From NCBI RefSeq assembly GCF_000355765.4, contig NZ_CP021106.3, positions 1,397,137 to 1,461,136 of the forward strand: 64,000 bases of DNA, written 5' to 3'. Source of the DNA: Nitrosospira lacus. Lineage in GTDB: Bacteria; Pseudomonadota; Gammaproteobacteria; Burkholderiales; Nitrosomonadaceae. Below the pieces are notes generated by a model. It searched no databases. It had not been told where the DNA came from and saw only the letters and a program-made list of their open reading frames with translations. Shown piece by piece: positions 51,811 through 61,840 of the stretch. Every line of letters begins with the position of its first letter. The stretch's first letter is position 1. The position numbers and the translations under genes were made by a program.

Positions 51811-52832
51811 GTACTTCAACTTCCTCACCCACCTTGCTCTATCTTAGCCGCAGCGACTTAAGCGCACTGGGTGGCAGCCATTCCCAACCCTATGTCGATG
51901 CAATAGTCGATGGCTTGACATCGCATGCTCGTGGCGATTACGTGCAACCGCTCAAACCCTACCTGCGCTGGTCTGGTGCCGATCACATCGCCGACCGTAT
52001 TATCGCCATGCCGTGCTATTTGGGCGGCGAGCAGCCGGTTGCAGGTCTGAAATGGGTAGGCAGCCGCCAGCATAATCCAGTTCGCTTTGGTCTCGAGCGC
52101 GCCAGCGCGGTCATTGTGCTGAATGATACGCAAACCAACTATCCGATCGCGATATTAGAGGGTGGACTGATCAGTGGCATGCGCACTGCGGCTATTACTG
52201 CCGTCGCCACCCGGCATCTGGCACGCGCGGACTTTACCGACGTGGCCTGTATTGGTTGCGGTCCGATTGCGCGTATGCAAATGCAGACGCTGCTTGAACA
52301 GTTTCCGGCTATCGCGCGTATTCATCTGTTTGATTTGTCCGACGGTGCCGCCGACACCCTGGCCGGCATATTGGCGGAAAGCTATCCAGAGGTAGGTTTT
52401 ATCAACACTGGCTCGGCGGAATCCGCAGTGCGTGCGGCTGACGTGGTAGTGACCTGCACGGTGACCGACTCGCCTTATCTGGCTTACGAATGGCTCAAAA
52501 CAGGCGTTTTCATCAGCAATATATCCATCATGGATGTTCATAAGGATGTTTATGAAAAGGTTGACAAGGTCGTGGTGGACGACTGGGACCAATCCAACCG
52601 CGAGAAAAAGATCATCAATCAACTGGTGATGGAAGGACGTTTCAGCCGCGACCAGCTGCATGCGGAGCTTGGAGAAATTGTGGTCGGCGATAGGCCCGGC
52701 CGCGAGAACGATGAAGAAATCATTTTACTTAGCCCCATGGGCATGGCCATCGATGACATCATTTGCGCCCGCCATTTTTTCCGCCTGGCGCAGGCGCGTG
52801 GCATAGGCACGCAGCTGCCGTTATACGGTTGA
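51807..52832 (+). CDS. sbnB: SbnB-like dehydrogenase (ornithine cyclodeaminase/mu-crystallin family)
   Basis: The 341-residue protein should oxidise the SbnA product with NAD to release L-2,3-diaminopropionate and 2-oxoglutarate, both siderophore building blocks. It has the family's NAD-binding motif CIGCGPIARMQMQTLLEQF (about residues 148-166), EGGLISGMRTAAITAVATRH before it, and VVTCTVTDSPYL after it. ATG at 51807 overlaps the sbnA stop. The SbnA-SbnB pair is a hallmark of diaminopropionate supply for siderophores and some antibiotics. Confidence 0.9.
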   Translation: MSTSTSSPTLLYLSRSDLSALGGSHSQPYVDAIVDGLTSHARGDYVQPLKPYLRWSGADHIADRIIAMPCYLGGEQPVAGLKWVGSRQHNPVRFGLERASAVIVLNDTQTNYPIAILEGGLISGMRTAAITAVATRHLARADFTDVACIGCGPIARMQMQTLLEQFPAIARIHLFDLSDGAADTLAGILAESYPEVGFINTGSAESAVRAADVVVTCTVTDSPYLAYEWLKTGVFISNISIMDVHKDVYEKVDKVVVDDWDQSNREKKIINQLVMEGRFSRDQLHAELGEIVVGDRPGRENDEEIILLSPMGMAIDDIICARHFFRLAQARGIGTQLPLYG

Positions 52833-52835
52833 CCC

Positions 52836-54632
52836 ATGCAGATCATGCCGCCTCATCCCTATGCGAACCGGATGGCCCAGGACTTGTTTGATGCGCTTTG
52901 GCTGGAAGACCTGTATGGCTTTCGCGCGCAGTGCACGATGTATCCGCTGGCCGGCGGCGAAACGATGCTGGAAATCGCGCTTGGCGGCATGCGGTCGCTG
53001 CATTGGCGGGGGCGGAAAGCCGAAGGTTTGCGGCCATTCCGGGTGTCGAGCGCGCGCGCGGATTTGCGTACCGGCACGCATAGGGCAAAGCTTGAGCTCG
53101 GCATGATCGGCGAGACATTGCAAACGGCAAACTGGTGGGGCAATACGACAGGGCGTTTCGCGCGGCTCTTCCATCTTGCATGCGGCCAGGCGATGTTCGC
53201 GGCGATGCATGAGCACAGAATCGTGGAACGCCTCATGGCGGCTCCCGATGATCTGCTATCCTGGGAGGCGCTAAGCTGCCTGAAAGACCGGCCATTTCAT
53301 CCCCTGGCCCGCGCCAAGGATTGGAACGGAAGCGATGGCTCTCCCTATGCCACCGAAACGATGGCGCCGCTTCCGCTTCGATGGGTTGCGGTCCCGCGGG
53401 ATAGGGCGCTGGGAACCGCATTGACCGGTCAGCCCCCGGCCGGTCTCCTGCTCGACCGCGCGCAACAGGATGTGCTGGCGAATATTGCGCGAACCCTTCA
53501 TGCCGATAGCGCGGGCTGGTTATGGTTGCCCGTCCATCCATGGCAATGGGCCTGGCTCAACCGGTCGGCTCCTTCAAGTATAACTGGATGCATCGACCTG
53601 GGCATCGGCCCCGGAGCGGGGACTTCGACCGCCTCGCTCCGCTCGCTCGCTATCGAGGAACGGTCCGGTACGCATCTCAAGCTCTCCCTCTCCGTTCACA
53701 CACTCGGTGCAATACGCGCTTTGCCGCCGCGCTATCTGCATAACGCCATACTGGCAAGCGCGTGCCTGGAATCGTTGCGTCAACGTGACGGCTGGCTTGC
53801 GGCCAACCTGCTGTTATGCGACGAAAGCCAGTGGTGGGCGTTAAGCCAGGGCGATGCGCTGGTATCCGAACCCGGTGAGCTGTCCTGCATGATCCGGCGC
53901 TATCCCGCGCTGCCCGGCGCAACCCTGATCCCGATGGCGGCGTTGCCGGTTGTCGCCGCCGACGGCGAACTGCCGGCATTCAATTACCTGACCGGTCTCG
54001 CGGATCAGGAGGCTGCCTGGGGTTTATTCGGTGATATTGCCCGGGCCCTGCTTGAGTTGGGGCTGCGCTGCTTCGCGCAAGGGGTCATGCCGGAACTGCA
54101 CGCACAAAACGTACTGCTGGCTTTCGAGCGCCCTTGTTCCAGGGACCGGCGGATCGCCGCGCTGATCCTGCGCGATCACGATACGCTGCGCGTCTGCCGT
54201 CCCCTGATGGAAGCCCGGGGCGTGGCGGTACCGGAGTATATAGTCGACCGCAATACGCCCAATACGCTCGAGCTGAGCACCCCCGCGGAATTACTGGCCT
54301 ACCTGCAGACGCTCGCCATAGAGGTTAATTTATATGCCATTCTCGCTGCGTTGGCCTCGTACTATGAGCGGGATGAAGCGCATGGGTGGCGCATCGTCCG
54401 TAACATGCTCGAGACATGCCTGGCATGCATACCGCTGCCTGGCGAGATTGGCAGTCAGACGAAAGATCTCTTGCTGAAAGAAGATCAGTGGCCCTTCAAG
54501 CAGCTGCTTGCACCGCTGCTTGGCGTCACGCGTTTCGGCACAGGCATGCCAAGCGCCATGGGGCGTATAGCCAATCCCTTATCAACCGCAAGCCCACCCA
54601 GTCCCAAGGCCATCGGGAGCCACGCGCGGTGA
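52836..54632 (+). CDS. sbnC: NIS siderophore synthetase (IucA/IucC family), SbnC position
   Basis: A 598-residue NRPS-independent siderophore synthetase. The nucleotide-binding region has FHPLARAKDW (about residues 154-163), LPVHPWQWAWL (about 231-241) and SGTHLKLSLSVHTLG. The C-terminal FhuF-like lobe has PELHAQNVLLAFE. By position it matches S. aureus SbnC, which adds 2-oxoglutarate in the last condensation. Assignment to that step is inferred from order. It starts three bp after sbnB. The end is alanine/proline/serine-rich. Confidence 0.88.
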   Translation: MQIMPPHPYANRMAQDLFDALWLEDLYGFRAQCTMYPLAGGETMLEIALGGMRSLHWRGRKAEGLRPFRVSSARADLRTGTHRAKLELGMIGETLQTANWWGNTTGRFARLFHLACGQAMFAAMHEHRIVERLMAAPDDLLSWEALSCLKDRPFHPLARAKDWNGSDGSPYATETMAPLPLRWVAVPRDRALGTALTGQPPAGLLLDRAQQDVLANIARTLHADSAGWLWLPVHPWQWAWLNRSAPSSITGCIDLGIGPGAGTSTASLRSLAIEERSGTHLKLSLSVHTLGAIRALPPRYLHNAILASACLESLRQRDGWLAANLLLCDESQWWALSQGDALVSEPGELSCMIRRYPALPGATLIPMAALPVVAADGELPAFNYLTGLADQEAAWGLFGDIARALLELGLRCFAQGVMPELHAQNVLLAFERPCSRDRRIAALILRDHDTLRVCRPLMEARGVAVPEYIVDRNTPNTLELSTPAELLAYLQTLAIEVNLYAILAALASYYERDEAHGWRIVRNMLETCLACIPLPGEIGSQTKDLLLKEDQWPFKQLLAPLLGVTRFGTGMPSAMGRIANPLSTASPPSPKAIGSHAR

Positions 54633-55822
54633 TGTCGCGTCCGCATAACCTCACGCTGCTGCTGGCGTGCCAGGCCATTACTACGCTTGGATTGATGGTT
54701 TTTGTGCCAATCATGCCGTTGTATGTTACGACGCTGGCGCAGGTGGGTGCGGAAGCAGCGGAGTGGAGCAGTCTTGCCCTGGCGGCGCCGGCACTGGGTA
54801 CATTGTGCTTTGCGTCCCATGTTGGCAAATGGTGCGACCGTTTTGGCTATCGCCGCCTCCTGCTGGTATCGCTGACCCTGTTCGTTGCCAGCATGCTGCT
54901 GATGGCATTGAGCCCGGGTATCCATGGCTTCATGCTGGGGCGCCTGCTGCAGGGTATAAGCACCATTGGCGTGGTGCTTACCGCCTTCATCGGATATGTC
55001 AGCGACGACGCCTCACGGGGTCGTTCGCTAGGTTTGCAGGAAAGCGCCATCGCGTGCGGTGCGCTGGCGGGCCCGGTGCTTGGCGGCGTGATGCTGGACT
55101 ACTGGTCGCTTAAACCATTGCTGATCGCCAGTGCCGTCCTGACCGGCGTTGCGGGGGGTGTGTTATGGAGTCAGCTCCGCGAACCCGAGAAAGCGATACC
55201 GGTTCGCGGTGCGCTCTTCGGTGGCTTGCATACCGTGCTGACTCATGGCGCCCTGCGCAACTGGATGCTCGCCGCATGCCTGGTACAGGCCGCCGCATTT
55301 GCCTTCGTCAATGTCTTTCCGCTTTATCTGGCCGCGCATTTCCCTGCCATGGACACGATGGCAAGCAGGATCGGATTGCTGCACGCGCTGGGTTGGCTCG
55401 CGACTATGCTGGCCGGCCCGGTGTGGGGCCAACTGAACGATCAGGGGGCTCCCCGGCGCCACTTCACCTATGCCGCAATGGGTTGCGCGCTATCGGTCGC
55501 TTTGCTGGCGGCTGTCGATCATATCTGGCTGGTAGCCCTGCTGCGGATAGGCCAGGGCGCTTGTTACGCCGCCTTGATGCAGTCGGTACTGCTGGCTTGC
55601 AGCCGTCAATGGCCTATTTCGGAATATGGTCATGTGACGGGATCAAGCAGGAGCTTCATGGTCGTCGGCCAGCTGCTGGGTCCGCTGCTCATCATGCTTC
55701 TGCTGCCGGTGCTGCCGCCCGTTGGGCTCATCTGGCCGATTGTCCTTCTGTTCGTCGCCAGCGGGCTGCTGGTTCTCAGCAATCCTGCTGCAGAGGTTTC
55801 TTTCGTCGAGCTGGAGCAATGA
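54632..55822 (+). CDS. sbnD: MFS exporter, SbnD-like
   Basis: A 396-residue membrane protein with about twelve helices that should export the finished siderophore across the inner membrane. MFS loop HVGKWCDRFGYRRLLLVS lies between helices 2 and 3 (about residues 62-79). ATG at 54632 overlaps the sbnC stop by one base; the longer frame from 54416 lies inside sbnC and is rejected. The end overlaps sbnE (ATGA). Position and fold match S. aureus SbnD. Confidence 0.88.
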   Translation: MSRPHNLTLLLACQAITTLGLMVFVPIMPLYVTTLAQVGAEAAEWSSLALAAPALGTLCFASHVGKWCDRFGYRRLLLVSLTLFVASMLLMALSPGIHGFMLGRLLQGISTIGVVLTAFIGYVSDDASRGRSLGLQESAIACGALAGPVLGGVMLDYWSLKPLLIASAVLTGVAGGVLWSQLREPEKAIPVRGALFGGLHTVLTHGALRNWMLAACLVQAAAFAFVNVFPLYLAAHFPAMDTMASRIGLLHALGWLATMLAGPVWGQLNDQGAPRRHFTYAAMGCALSVALLAAVDHIWLVALLRIGQGACYAALMQSVLLACSRQWPISEYGHVTGSSRSFMVVGQLLGPLLIMLLLPVLPPVGLIWPIVLLFVASGLLVLSNPAAEVSFVELEQ

Positions 55823-57558
55823 TTCCCATGTCTTCCCATCTGCTGGAACTGGCGCCGATAGAGCGGCGCCTGCTGGAACAATATCTTAATACCTATTGCC
55901 GGGAAACCGGTCGTTTCGACCCACGTCTCGCAACGGACGAAGCGGGGCCACTTGAGCTTCATTCATATATTAAAGCCTGGCGAACCGCCGGACTGATCCC
56001 ATATCTTGTGCCATTTACACAGACCGGGTATCAGTTGGCCGGCGCATTTTCCTATTTCTCACCAATCGGTTATCACCGCGTGGCGCAATTCGCGTGGATT
56101 GGAAAACACGGCGATTGGCGGCCCCTGACAAGCGATGCAACGCTACTGATTGACCTGATCGCCGACACGCTTGCAGCAACCAGCAACCAGCCTTCGGAAA
56201 TAGCGCACCGCAGTGGGCATCGCCTGAAAACACTGATGCACAACAGCGTAGCCCAGGTTCGCCGCTTTCATCAGCATCGTCCCGCCATGGGGAGATCCCC
56301 TTTCCTCGATGCCGAGCAGGGCTTGCGCTTCGGGCACATTTTTCATGTTACCTCCAAGGCTGCGGAAGGCTGCAGCGACGAAGATATGCAACGTTATTCC
56401 CCGGAACTGGGCGCCTCGTTTCGCCTGCATTACTTTGCAGTGGCGGCGGACATGCTGGAGACACGCGTCATAAACGGCGAGCATCCATCCATTGACCCGG
56501 GAGTGGCGCTGTTCGCCCGGGATCTGCTTGCCGACGGCAATTACCGGGTATTGCCGTGTCATCCCTGGCAGGCTGATTATCTGCTGGGTCTGCCGGAAAT
56601 CGGCGCACTGATAAAAAGTGGCATGTTGATTTCGCTTGGGCCACTGGGTGAGGTGGCGTGGCCCACTTCTTCGGTGCGCACGGTATGGCTGCCGCAGCAG
56701 AATCTGTTCCTCAAGCTTTCGCTCAATCTCCGCATCACCAATTTCATACGGAACAACCCCTCCGACCAGGTGAGGCGTGCGCTGGATGCCAGTCTGGCGC
56801 TATCTTTTCTTCCCCGGCATACGCTCGAACAACCGGCATTCGGCATCCTGCCGGAACTGGCCAGCCAGACGCTGAAGTTGCCGGACGAAGCGCTACGCGC
56901 AGCCTGCGCGGTGGTCTACCGGCTAGCGATGCCGGCAACCGAGGCCGAGCATGTGCAGACGGTCGTAGCGGTGCTCGAGGAGCCCGCTGAGGGGGAAATT
57001 CCACTGCTCGCGCTGTTGCGGTTTTCCGCTGAAGGACAGCCGCTCAGCGAGCAACTGGTTCGAAAGTGGTGGGAATGCTATCTCGGCGTCACGCTGCTGC
57101 CATTGCTGCACCTATTTCTGGAATATGGCGTCAGCATGGAAGCTCACCTGCAGAACACGCTGGTAGCTTTTCGTCATGGCTGGCCAGTGCGCGGCTACGC
57201 GCGAGACATGGAGGGGGCCAGTATCAGCCGCGCGCGCTTCCCCTTTCTCGATCGCCTGCCTGACGATAGTCCCGCACTTTATGACGACGGCCAGGCCTGG
57301 CATCGCTTCCAGTATTACGTTCTGGTCAATCATATAGGCCATGTGATCGCATGCCTGGCTCGTACTGGACTGACCACCGAGGCGATGTTGTGGCAAGACA
57401 CCGCTACGATGCTGAACGCAGCATCCGATGACTCGCTGGTACAGCATTTGCTCGTGCAACCGACGTTGCCGGCTAAAGCGAACATGCTCAGCAGCTTCTA
57501 TCAGCACGGCGAATCTCCGCTATGGGTGGAAATACCCAATCCAATGATCTCCCTGTAA
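55819..57558 (+). CDS. sbnE: NIS siderophore synthetase, SbnE position
   Basis: A 579-residue IucA/IucC-type synthetase. GHIFHVTSKAAEG (about residues 172-184) and CHPWQADYLLGLPE (about 249-262) are the nucleotide-binding signatures, followed by TSSVRTVWLPQQNLFLKLSL. The C-terminal lobe shows EAHLQNTLVAFRHGWPVRGY. In S. aureus SbnE joins citrate to the first diaminopropionate; the same role is inferred here. ATG at 55819 overlaps sbnD; a longer frame from 55165 lies inside sbnD. Confidence 0.88.
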   Translation: MIPMSSHLLELAPIERRLLEQYLNTYCRETGRFDPRLATDEAGPLELHSYIKAWRTAGLIPYLVPFTQTGYQLAGAFSYFSPIGYHRVAQFAWIGKHGDWRPLTSDATLLIDLIADTLAATSNQPSEIAHRSGHRLKTLMHNSVAQVRRFHQHRPAMGRSPFLDAEQGLRFGHIFHVTSKAAEGCSDEDMQRYSPELGASFRLHYFAVAADMLETRVINGEHPSIDPGVALFARDLLADGNYRVLPCHPWQADYLLGLPEIGALIKSGMLISLGPLGEVAWPTSSVRTVWLPQQNLFLKLSLNLRITNFIRNNPSDQVRRALDASLALSFLPRHTLEQPAFGILPELASQTLKLPDEALRAACAVVYRLAMPATEAEHVQTVVAVLEEPAEGEIPLLALLRFSAEGQPLSEQLVRKWWECYLGVTLLPLLHLFLEYGVSMEAHLQNTLVAFRHGWPVRGYARDMEGASISRARFPFLDRLPDDSPALYDDGQAWHRFQYYVLVNHIGHVIACLARTGLTTEAMLWQDTATMLNAASDDSLVQHLLVQPTLPAKANMLSSFYQHGESPLWVEIPNPMISL

Positions 57559-57562
57559 ACCT

Positions 57563-59347
57563 GTGCGCCCTGCTGATTATCAGAACCTCGTTAATAGCCC
57601 TGCCTATCGCCAGGCTAGCCGCCGCGTGCTGCGGCAACTCCTGGAGGCGCTCTTGTTCGAGGGCGCCGTGCCGCATTGCACCTGGTATGAAGAAACATTG
57701 ACTTTACCCGGCCTGCGTGCAGACAACATCCCGGTCAGTTATCAATGCCAGGCGCGGCGAACCATCAGCTTTGGCCGTGTGCGCATTACGGCGCCGCTGT
57801 TGCGCATTGACAGCGGCATCACGCATGAAGCTACCGATCCCGCGCTATTCCTGGCGGAAATCGCCCCCTGGATAGTTGCCGATGAGACCCGGCTCGGCCA
57901 GTTTGCATCCGAACTGCTGGCAACCCAGATCAAGCATGCGCAAACACTGAATGCGCAGGGCGGCAAGTTATTGCGCGGTGCCGGCTACGACATATTGGAA
58001 GCAAGGTTAACCGATGGCCATCTCTACCATCCCTCCTTTAAGTCGAGGCTGGGCTTTACGCTGGACGACAACGCCGCTTACGCGCCCGAGATCGCAAACT
58101 CCGTGACGCCGCTGCTGCTGGCGGTACGGCGCGACCGTTGCCGCTGGGCGATCAGCGGCACATTGAATCCCAAGGAGGGAAGCGGTTGCGAGTTGCTGGG
58201 CGAGAGCGGCTGGCAGGATTTTTGCGATGAACTGGCGCGGCGCGATTTGAGGCCGGATGATTATTTACCGCTGCCGATTCACCCCTGGCAATGGGATGAG
58301 GTTGTTCTGCCCGGTTACCACCAAGCCCTGGCCCGGGGCGATCTCCTGACAGTTGGCCTGATGACCGATCGATATCTGCCGCAGCAATCGATCCGTACAC
58401 TGAGTAATCTGAGCGATCGTAATCGGCTGTCGCTCAAGCTTTCAATGAATCTCGTTAACACTTCCACCTCGCGCGTACTGGCGCCGCACACTGTCCAGAA
58501 CGCGCCAGTCATCAGCGACTGGCTGCATAGCCTGGCAGCACGCACCGACTGGTCCCCTCCGCTGGTTCGCCCTGTACTGCTGCGCGAAGTGGCTGGGGTG
58601 AGTTTTACGCCGCTCGCCCCGGCCTACGGTCAGTATGGGGCATTGTCCTGCATCTGGCGGGAAAGCGTGCATACCTATATACACGCGAAGGAAAGGGCAG
58701 TGCCGATGACCGCCGTAACGCATATCGACATCGACGGAAGGCCCCTCATTAATCCATGGATCCGGCGCCATGGTCCCGAACAATGGCTAAGAAGGCTGGT
58801 GGAACGGGCATACCTGCCCGTGCTGCACCTACTTTGGGAGCATGGGACCGCATTGGAGTCGCACGCCCAGAACATGATTTTGCTCCTGGAAGACGGCTTG
58901 CCGGCACGCGTGGCGCTCAAGGACTTTCACGATGGGGTGCGCTTCAGCAAAGCACTGCTATCCGGCCCGGCACCTGTCCTCGCGATGCCGCCACCCGAGC
59001 ACTCGCAGATCAACCCCAATTCCTTCCTGGAAACCGAAAGTGCCGACGAGCTGCGAGATTTTACTTTCGACGCGCTTTTTTTTGTCAGCCTGGCGGAATT
59101 GGCATGGCTGTTTCTGTGCCACTACGGCGTAGAGGAAAAACGGTTCTGGCAGATCACGGGCGAGGTGTTGCATGCACATCAAGGACGCAATCCCCAAAGC
59201 GCAGCGCGTTACCTGCTGTTCGATTGCTTTGCCAGCGAGGTAGGGATCGAGTTACTTGCCAGCCGGCGTTTCCAGACAGAAATCCGGCTGCGGACGCGGC
59301 GTGCGCCCAATCCATTGGCGCAGATCGAGGAACCATTGTGTATCTGA
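57563..59347 (+). CDS. sbnF: NIS siderophore synthetase, SbnF position
   Basis: A 594-residue IucA/IucC-type synthetase. LYHPSFKSRLGFTLDDN (about residues 153-169) and PIHPWQWDEVVLPGY (about 234-248) form the nucleotide site, and QQSIRTLSNLSDRNRLSLKL follows. The C-terminal SHAQNMILLLEDG and ALKDFHDGVRFSK are typical. In S. aureus SbnF adds the second diaminopropionate to the decarboxylated intermediate. GTG at 57563 starts the frame five bases after sbnE; the stop overlaps sbnG by ten bases. Confidence 0.88.
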   Translation: MRPADYQNLVNSPAYRQASRRVLRQLLEALLFEGAVPHCTWYEETLTLPGLRADNIPVSYQCQARRTISFGRVRITAPLLRIDSGITHEATDPALFLAEIAPWIVADETRLGQFASELLATQIKHAQTLNAQGGKLLRGAGYDILEARLTDGHLYHPSFKSRLGFTLDDNAAYAPEIANSVTPLLLAVRRDRCRWAISGTLNPKEGSGCELLGESGWQDFCDELARRDLRPDDYLPLPIHPWQWDEVVLPGYHQALARGDLLTVGLMTDRYLPQQSIRTLSNLSDRNRLSLKLSMNLVNTSTSRVLAPHTVQNAPVISDWLHSLAARTDWSPPLVRPVLLREVAGVSFTPLAPAYGQYGALSCIWRESVHTYIHAKERAVPMTAVTHIDIDGRPLINPWIRRHGPEQWLRRLVERAYLPVLHLLWEHGTALESHAQNMILLLEDGLPARVALKDFHDGVRFSKALLSGPAPVLAMPPPEHSQINPNSFLETESADELRDFTFDALFFVSLAELAWLFLCHYGVEEKRFWQITGEVLHAHQGRNPQSAARYLLFDCFASEVGIELLASRRFQTEIRLRTRRAPNPLAQIEEPLCI

Positions 59348-60099
59348 AACGCCGTTTAGAGAACAACGATACGGTTTACGGCCTGTTCTGCTCAACTCCT
59401 GCGGCGCTGAGTGTAGAGCTGATCGCTGCAGCTGGATATGACTTCGTCGTGATTGACCTGGAACATACCCTCATTAACGCCGGACAACTGGCAGCCATGC
59501 TGCTGGCAGCGAGGGCGAGCGGCATCGCGCCCCTGGTGCGCGTGGCAGCCGATTATCAAGCATTGCAGGCACTTGACGCCGGCGCGGAAGGCATCGTATT
59601 TCCGCGTATTCGTTCGGTGCAGGCGGCGCGGGATGCAGTACGTCTTTGTCATTTTGCGCCGCCTGGCGGGCGGGGGCTGAACGCCACTTGGCATAGCCGC
59701 TATGGATTCAACGATCTCGTGGCCTCAATGAATGCTGCACGGGAACAGACGCTGGTGGTCATGATGATCGAAGACCTTGAGGGTCTCGAGTGTGCCGATG
59801 AGATCGCGGCAGTAGAAGGGGTGGATATGCTGCTTGAGGGGGCGGCGGATCTGTCGCAGTCGCTTGGCCTGCCCTGGCAGACGCGCCATCCCGACGTACG
59901 GGCGGCAGTGTCGCGTATTCGCGAGGCCGCACGTCGTCACGACAAGATGTTCTGTGCGCTGCCGCGCGCACCCGGCGACCTGGCGTGCTGGTATCAGGAT
60001 GAGGTTCGCATGTTCATCCTTGGGGATGACCGCGGCATTGTATGCCGTGCGATGGCGGCTCATCTGGGCGAGTATCGGACAAGGGTTGACGGGCAATGA
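59338..60099 (+). CDS. sbnG: SbnG-like citrate synthase (HpcH/HpaI aldolase family)
   Basis: A 253-residue barrel enzyme of the HpcH/HpaI aldolase family. In S. aureus SbnG makes citrate from oxaloacetate and acetyl-CoA, so siderophore synthesis does not depend on the TCA enzyme. Motifs include FVVIDLEHTLINAGQ (about residues 38-52) and the metal-binding MMIEDLEGLE with VDMLLEGAADLSQSLG. GTG at 59338 follows CGAGGAACC and overlaps sbnF by ten bases. A longer frame from 58756 lies inside sbnF. Confidence 0.9.
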   Translation: MYLKRRLENNDTVYGLFCSTPAALSVELIAAAGYDFVVIDLEHTLINAGQLAAMLLAARASGIAPLVRVAADYQALQALDAGAEGIVFPRIRSVQAARDAVRLCHFAPPGGRGLNATWHSRYGFNDLVASMNAAREQTLVVMMIEDLEGLECADEIAAVEGVDMLLEGAADLSQSLGLPWQTRHPDVRAAVSRIREAARRHDKMFCALPRAPGDLACWYQDEVRMFILGDDRGIVCRAMAAHLGEYRTRVDGQ

Positions 60100-61292
60100 G
60101 TCTGCAACACCTGCGCAATTATCTGGAGGGCAGAACCCAATCCCGCACACAGCCCATCTGTGCCTATCTTTACGATCTTGTGCATCTGCGCGCGCGCGCG
60201 GATAGCCTGCGTCAAAGCCTGCCTCCGCAGTGCAAGCTTTTTTACGCCATCAAAGCGAACAGCGACGAGCCGGTACTGAAAGCATTGGCGGGTCATGTCG
60301 ACGGCTTCGAAGTGGCGTCGCTCGGTGAAATTCATCGAGCGCGTGCCGTGGACGACTCAATCCCGATCGTATTCGGCGGTCCGGGCAAGAGCGATGCCGA
60401 ACTGGAAGGCGCTCTTGACCAGCGGATCATGCTGACTCATGTGGAAAGTGAACACCAGCTGCGGCGTCTCGACTGGATTGCCCGATCCCGCAATCAAGTG
60501 GCGGATATCCTGCTGCGCGTCAACCCTGCATTCGTGCCGCAGCAGGCAACGTTGCGAATGGGCGGTCAAGCCACGCAATTTGGCATCGACGAAACGCAGA
60601 TCCCCGCCCTGTTCGAGCTCATCCCGACGCTGCCCGGCATCCGCCTCAAGGGTCTGCACATCCATGCAATTTCCAACAACCTGGATGCGTGCACTCATCT
60701 TGCCCTGATGCAACATTACTTTGACCTTGCAGAGGCATGGCAACGCCGTTACGGATTGGCGTTTGACTGGCTCAATGTCGGCGGCGGCATTGGTGTGAAT
60801 TACGCGAATCCGAATGCACCTTTTGATTGGAACAGCTTCTGCGCCGGGCTGTCAGCGCTCATCGCAGCACGGCAGCCCCGTTTTCAGATCGTCTTCGAGT
60901 GCGGGCGCTTTCTCGCCGCAGACTGCGGCTATTACATGAGCGAAGTCACTGACATAAAAACCAGTTACAACAAACACTTCGCTATATTGCGCGGCGGCTC
61001 GCACCATTTCCGGCTGCCGGTTTCCTGGCAGCACAATCATCCCTTCATGGTGCTGGCGCGCGATAGCTGGCCTTATCCGTTTTCGCGCCCGGCAGTACAT
61101 GATGCCCCGGTCACGCTTTGTGGCGAGCTATGTACCCCCAAGGACACGCTCGCACGCGATGTTCATGTCGAACGTCTGCGGGCAGGTGATTGTGTCGTCT
61201 TCCTCCTGGCCGGAGCCTATGGCTGGCACATTTCGCATCACGATTTTTTAAGCCACCCCCATCCTGAACGTGTGTTTCTGGACAATTATTAA
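60096..61292 (+). CDS. sbnH: SbnH-like PLP-dependent decarboxylase
   Basis: A 398-residue group III (alanine racemase-like) decarboxylase related to LysA and ornithine decarboxylases. The PLP lysine is in LFYAIKANSDEPVL (about residues 47-60), FEVASLGEI follows, GLHIHAISNN and NVGGGIGVNY lie in the barrel, and the C-terminal CGELCTPKDTLARD carries the active-site cysteine. In S. aureus SbnH decarboxylates the citryl-diaminopropionate intermediate. ATG overlaps the sbnG stop by four bases. Confidence 0.9.
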   Translation: MSLQHLRNYLEGRTQSRTQPICAYLYDLVHLRARADSLRQSLPPQCKLFYAIKANSDEPVLKALAGHVDGFEVASLGEIHRARAVDDSIPIVFGGPGKSDAELEGALDQRIMLTHVESEHQLRRLDWIARSRNQVADILLRVNPAFVPQQATLRMGGQATQFGIDETQIPALFELIPTLPGIRLKGLHIHAISNNLDACTHLALMQHYFDLAEAWQRRYGLAFDWLNVGGGIGVNYANPNAPFDWNSFCAGLSALIAARQPRFQIVFECGRFLAADCGYYMSEVTDIKTSYNKHFAILRGGSHHFRLPVSWQHNHPFMVLARDSWPYPFSRPAVHDAPVTLCGELCTPKDTLARDVHVERLRAGDCVVFLLAGAYGWHISHHDFLSHPHPERVFLDNY

Positions 61293-61303
61293 AGGACCTG
61301 ACG

Positions 61304-61840
61304 ATGCTGCGTACGTTTCCTGTTCACTTTGTGCTTGTTAAGCAGATACACCCGCACGAATGCCATTATCCCCATCACGCAGCAGCTTTGGCCGATACCA
61401 TTTTGCGCGAGCAGCTTTGGCGCATGCCAATTGCCCTCGAACGCACCAGTCTGGCGGTCATGGATGGCCATCACCGCCTGCAAGCGGCCTGCCAGATCAG
61501 GCTGAAGTATGTTCCCTGCCTGCTGCTCGACTACGATTACGTGCAGGTCGACGCGACCCGGCGTAATTATCCCGTGAACCCGCATGAAATTGTGCGCCGC
61601 GCCAGGGCGGGGGATTTATATCCTCCGAAAACAACCCGGCACCGGTTTCCGTCGCCGCTACCCATCTGCAATATTTCGGTGCCATTGCTGCAGGACCAGG
61701 CCATATCGCAGTCCTCGCCGGTGCCGCCGCGTTCCCTGAACCGATACCTCGCAAGCATGATGGATGCCGCCAATGTGCGGTGCACTGTCCTGAATAGGGA
61801 AAGGACACCATTTTCCCCTGAATATGGAAAGGCGCCATGA
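61304..61840 (+). CDS. sbnI: SbnI-like ParB/sulfiredoxin-fold protein, short form
   Basis: A 178-residue protein. The N-terminal ParB-like domain (about residues 1-95) keeps the nucleotide motif AVMDGHHRLQAA (about 52-63), LLLDYDYV and the early HPHE. In S. aureus SbnI (about 254 residues) makes O-phosphoserine for SbnA and also senses haem. Here the rest (about 96-178) is a basic, proline/serine-rich tail unlike a folded domain, so the regulatory part looks missing. ATG follows AAAGGACCTGACG, 11 bp after sbnH. Confidence 0.82.
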   Translation: MLRTFPVHFVLVKQIHPHECHYPHHAAALADTILREQLWRMPIALERTSLAVMDGHHRLQAACQIRLKYVPCLLLDYDYVQVDATRRNYPVNPHEIVRRARAGDLYPPKTTRHRFPSPLPICNISVPLLQDQAISQSSPVPPRSLNRYLASMMDAANVRCTVLNRERTPFSPEYGKAP

